Shown here one piece after another: positions 62,205 to 64,000 of a stretch of 64,000 bases of DNA (position 1 is its first letter; every line of letters starts with the position of its first letter). The notes beneath the pieces were generated by a model. It saw only the letters and a program-made list of their open reading frames with translations, did no database searches and was not told where the DNA came from. Source of the DNA: Bombyx mori (taxonomy: Eukaryota; Arthropoda; Insecta; Lepidoptera; Bombycidae); NCBI RefSeq assembly GCF_030269925.1, contig NC_085117.1, positions 6,758,731-6,822,730 on the forward strand. The letters are read 5' to 3'. A program made the translations under genes and the position numbers.

Positions 62205-62350
62205 ACCTACCTATTCGCTGGTAGGTAGGTGAGCTTACGGGCTCAACCTAAGAGATTTATCTAGCCCTAACAATAGCAGTGCCGCGCTGAATCTACCACC
62301 GGATCGAAATCGCGACCCACTGGGAAGATTCAGCGAGAAACTCAGTGTAA
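62205..62350 (+). repeat. Dispersed retroelement fragment (family C), copy 9
   Basis: ctacctattcgctggtaggt, gagcttacgggctcaacc, ctgaatctaccaccggatcg and cagcgagaaactcagtg. Confidence 0.68.
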
Positions 62351-62800
62351 TATTGTATGCTATGTCCGCGTCTGGAATGTTTCCGATGCCGGAAGGCACT
62401 AAGCCCATAGTCTGACTCTGTGAACTACTATAACAAAACTTAACTAAAACGCACTAATATGCATTAAAGAAATCACTTTTACTTGAGAATTCTGAAGCAA
62501 TAAAAACATCATTAGAGTTTCCATTCATAATTTACCTTTCATTGTATAGGTACGTTGTGTGTTATTTATGAAATTTACATACGAACAAAGATTGTATTTG
62601 CATAAAGTTAATTGAGTCGAGAGCCCGCGATTAGCCAGCCATGTGTGGTACTTTCGAAACTCTCTTCATGGAAGTGGCAATTTCCATCGTGGATGGGTCA
62701 CCAAGTTCATGTTAGCCAAACGTTTCGACTATAAGTCACCCTTAATACGACAACCACGACGAAGAAACAATGTCGAGTAGGGAAAACTAATTCAATTTGA

Positions 62801-63050
62801 AGTCGTCGTGGCCTAAAAGATAAAATGTCCGGTGTAGGTGAGCTCACAGGCTCGACCTGGATCCGGCAAGAAACTCAATTTTAACATAAGTTCACGAATG
62901 AGCTCTACGACGAAAGAATAATGTCGTGTAATTAAAATTAATCAATTAAGTTACTGGTGGTATATTACGTTGTGGATGTCTCTGGGATCTGGTAACCACT
63001 GAACATCAGGTGGGTCGCGACCTCGTACACACGTATAATCAATTAAGTTA
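62801..63050 (+). repeat. Mosaic of Bm1 head, family C piece and worn Bm1 tail
   Basis: 62802-62836 is a Bm1 tRNA-like head (gtcgtcgtggcctaaaagat). It passes directly into a family C piece (ggtgagctcacaggctcgac) up to about 62880. A worn Bm1 3' half (ttactggtggtatattacgt ... ggtaaccactgaacatcagg) follows at 62951-63045. Confidence 0.5.
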
Positions 63051-63744
63051 AATTACTAGAACATATGAACCGAAAACTTAAAGAAGTCCATTTGACAGTG
63101 TGGCAACTCAGGAGAGAAATTCCTAGCGCAGACGAATTAGGACAGCTGGCCCCGATTAAAGTGGGATACGGAAAATAAGAAGAGAGTCATAATTACCCAA
63201 ACACGAATAAAATCGAAAACGTTAAATTGTCTCATCGTTATGAAAATACGTCCGAGGTCACGTGCCACATGCATCCCCACTGCAAACGTCCTAGAGTTTA
63301 CAAAAGGCAGGAACTCCCTCGCCCTTGCCACGTAATTTATCCCTGCGCCCTCGATTTGCAGGGTTACCATTATGACCCTGTCCACGAGCAAATAAGGGCA
63401 AGAACATAATTTAATAACTTCTTAAATTAACATTGCTTAGCATTGTTGTGAGTCTAGACGATGTTATTAAATAAATGAACTAACTACACGTGAAATGGCG
63501 CCCAAAATATCGAAAATCGCCTATTATAATAATAAAGAGGTAATAAAAAAGTTACAATTTCTGACATTTCTAATACTTAGTATAATCGATGGCAAAGGGT
63601 TGTGTGACTATTCAACCACCACTATTCTGCGACAACCTCCATGTTTTAAACATCAATAATAAGTCCAAGCCCAGCAAAAACTAGACTGATTGATTTTCAG
63701 CACAGTAAAACTGGTTCGAGCCACGTTCTATAATTATCAAGTAG
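63051..63744. other. Presumed intron sequence, no supported exon
   Basis: Open frames on both strands around 63137-63409 overlap each other, with a Cys/His-rich plus-strand reading (cacgtgccacatgcatcccc). I could not match them to a family, nor find convincing splice sites. Confidence 0.4.
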
Positions 63745-63963
63745 ATACACGGGTTGGTACCACCACCCTACCTATTTCTGCCATGAAGCAGTAATGCGTT
63801 TCGGTTTGAAGGGCGGAACAGCCGTTATACTGTAAAATTGAAACCTTAGAACTCATGTCTCAAGGTGGGTGACGTCATTTACGTTGTAGATGTCTATGGG
63901 CTCCGGTAACCACTTAACACCAGGGGGGCCGTGAGCTCGTTCACTGACCTAAGCAAAAAAAAA
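63745..63963 (+). repeat. Bm1-type SINE near the right edge
   Basis: Sense copy from tacacgggttggtaccacca to ctaagcaaaaaaaaa. Confidence 0.87.
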
Positions 63964-64000
63964 CGCGCTTTACAATTCTTAGCATGAACCCGGAAGTAAG

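Noticed and set aside
63137..63409. Small Cys/His-containing protein gene on the plus strand
   Set aside because: Overlapping open frames on both strands, no family match and no clear splice sites; likely chance in presumed intron sequence.

Overview
This is a 64 kb window of an AT-rich insect nuclear genome. It is almost certainly from a lepidopteran, most likely Bombyx (silkworm) or a very close relative. The organism call rests on about two dozen copies of a tRNA-headed, A-tailed SINE that I recognise as the Bm1 type, on the other moth repeats (Helitrons, hAT, piggyBac-like and palindromic MITEs, LINE 3' tails), and on split genes with GT-AG introns and GC-rich exons.

Genes, left to right. 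(1) 22-2072, plus strand: the last four coding exons of a uridine-cytidine kinase-like 1 gene (UCKL1), covering the uracil phosphoribosyltransferase-like C-terminal domain. (2) 8987-15067, minus strand: a complete nine-exon gene for a 460-residue xylose isomerase-fold protein in which most catalytic and metal-binding positions look substituted, so it is probably a pseudoenzyme. (3) 15844-22411, minus strand: a complete eight-exon CDKAL1 orthologue of 540 residues, a tRNA(Lys) t6A37 methylthiotransferase with a UPF0004 domain, radical-SAM domain, TRAM domain and C-terminal membrane anchor. (4) 53146-53272, plus strand: the first coding exon of what looks like a rhodopsin-class GPCR, preceded by a 5' UTR exon with a 15-codon upstream ORF. 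I found no further exon of it in the remaining 10.7 kb.

The 30 kb between CDKAL1 and the GPCR exon has no host gene I can support. Its main occupant is an apparently intact Ty3/gypsy LTR retrotransposon (39155-44138). It has two LTRs differing by only one 2-bp indel, a tRNA-Trp-type primer binding site, a purine tract, and one 1335-residue Gag-Pol frame with all catalytic motifs. It has inserted into a palindromic MITE and made a 5-bp target duplication.

The rest is repeats, many nested: Helitron in Helitron, Bm1 in Bm1, LINE tail in MITE, LTR element in MITE. These nestings fix element boundaries and relative ages. I see no CRISPR array, no rRNA or functional tRNA gene, no bacterial-type operon and no convincing new multi-gene system. 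The most unusual items are the active-site-poor xylose isomerase-like gene, the young LTR element with its non-canonical LTR end, a decayed duplicate of an exon end inside the UCKL1 intron, and several perfect hairpins or palindromes.
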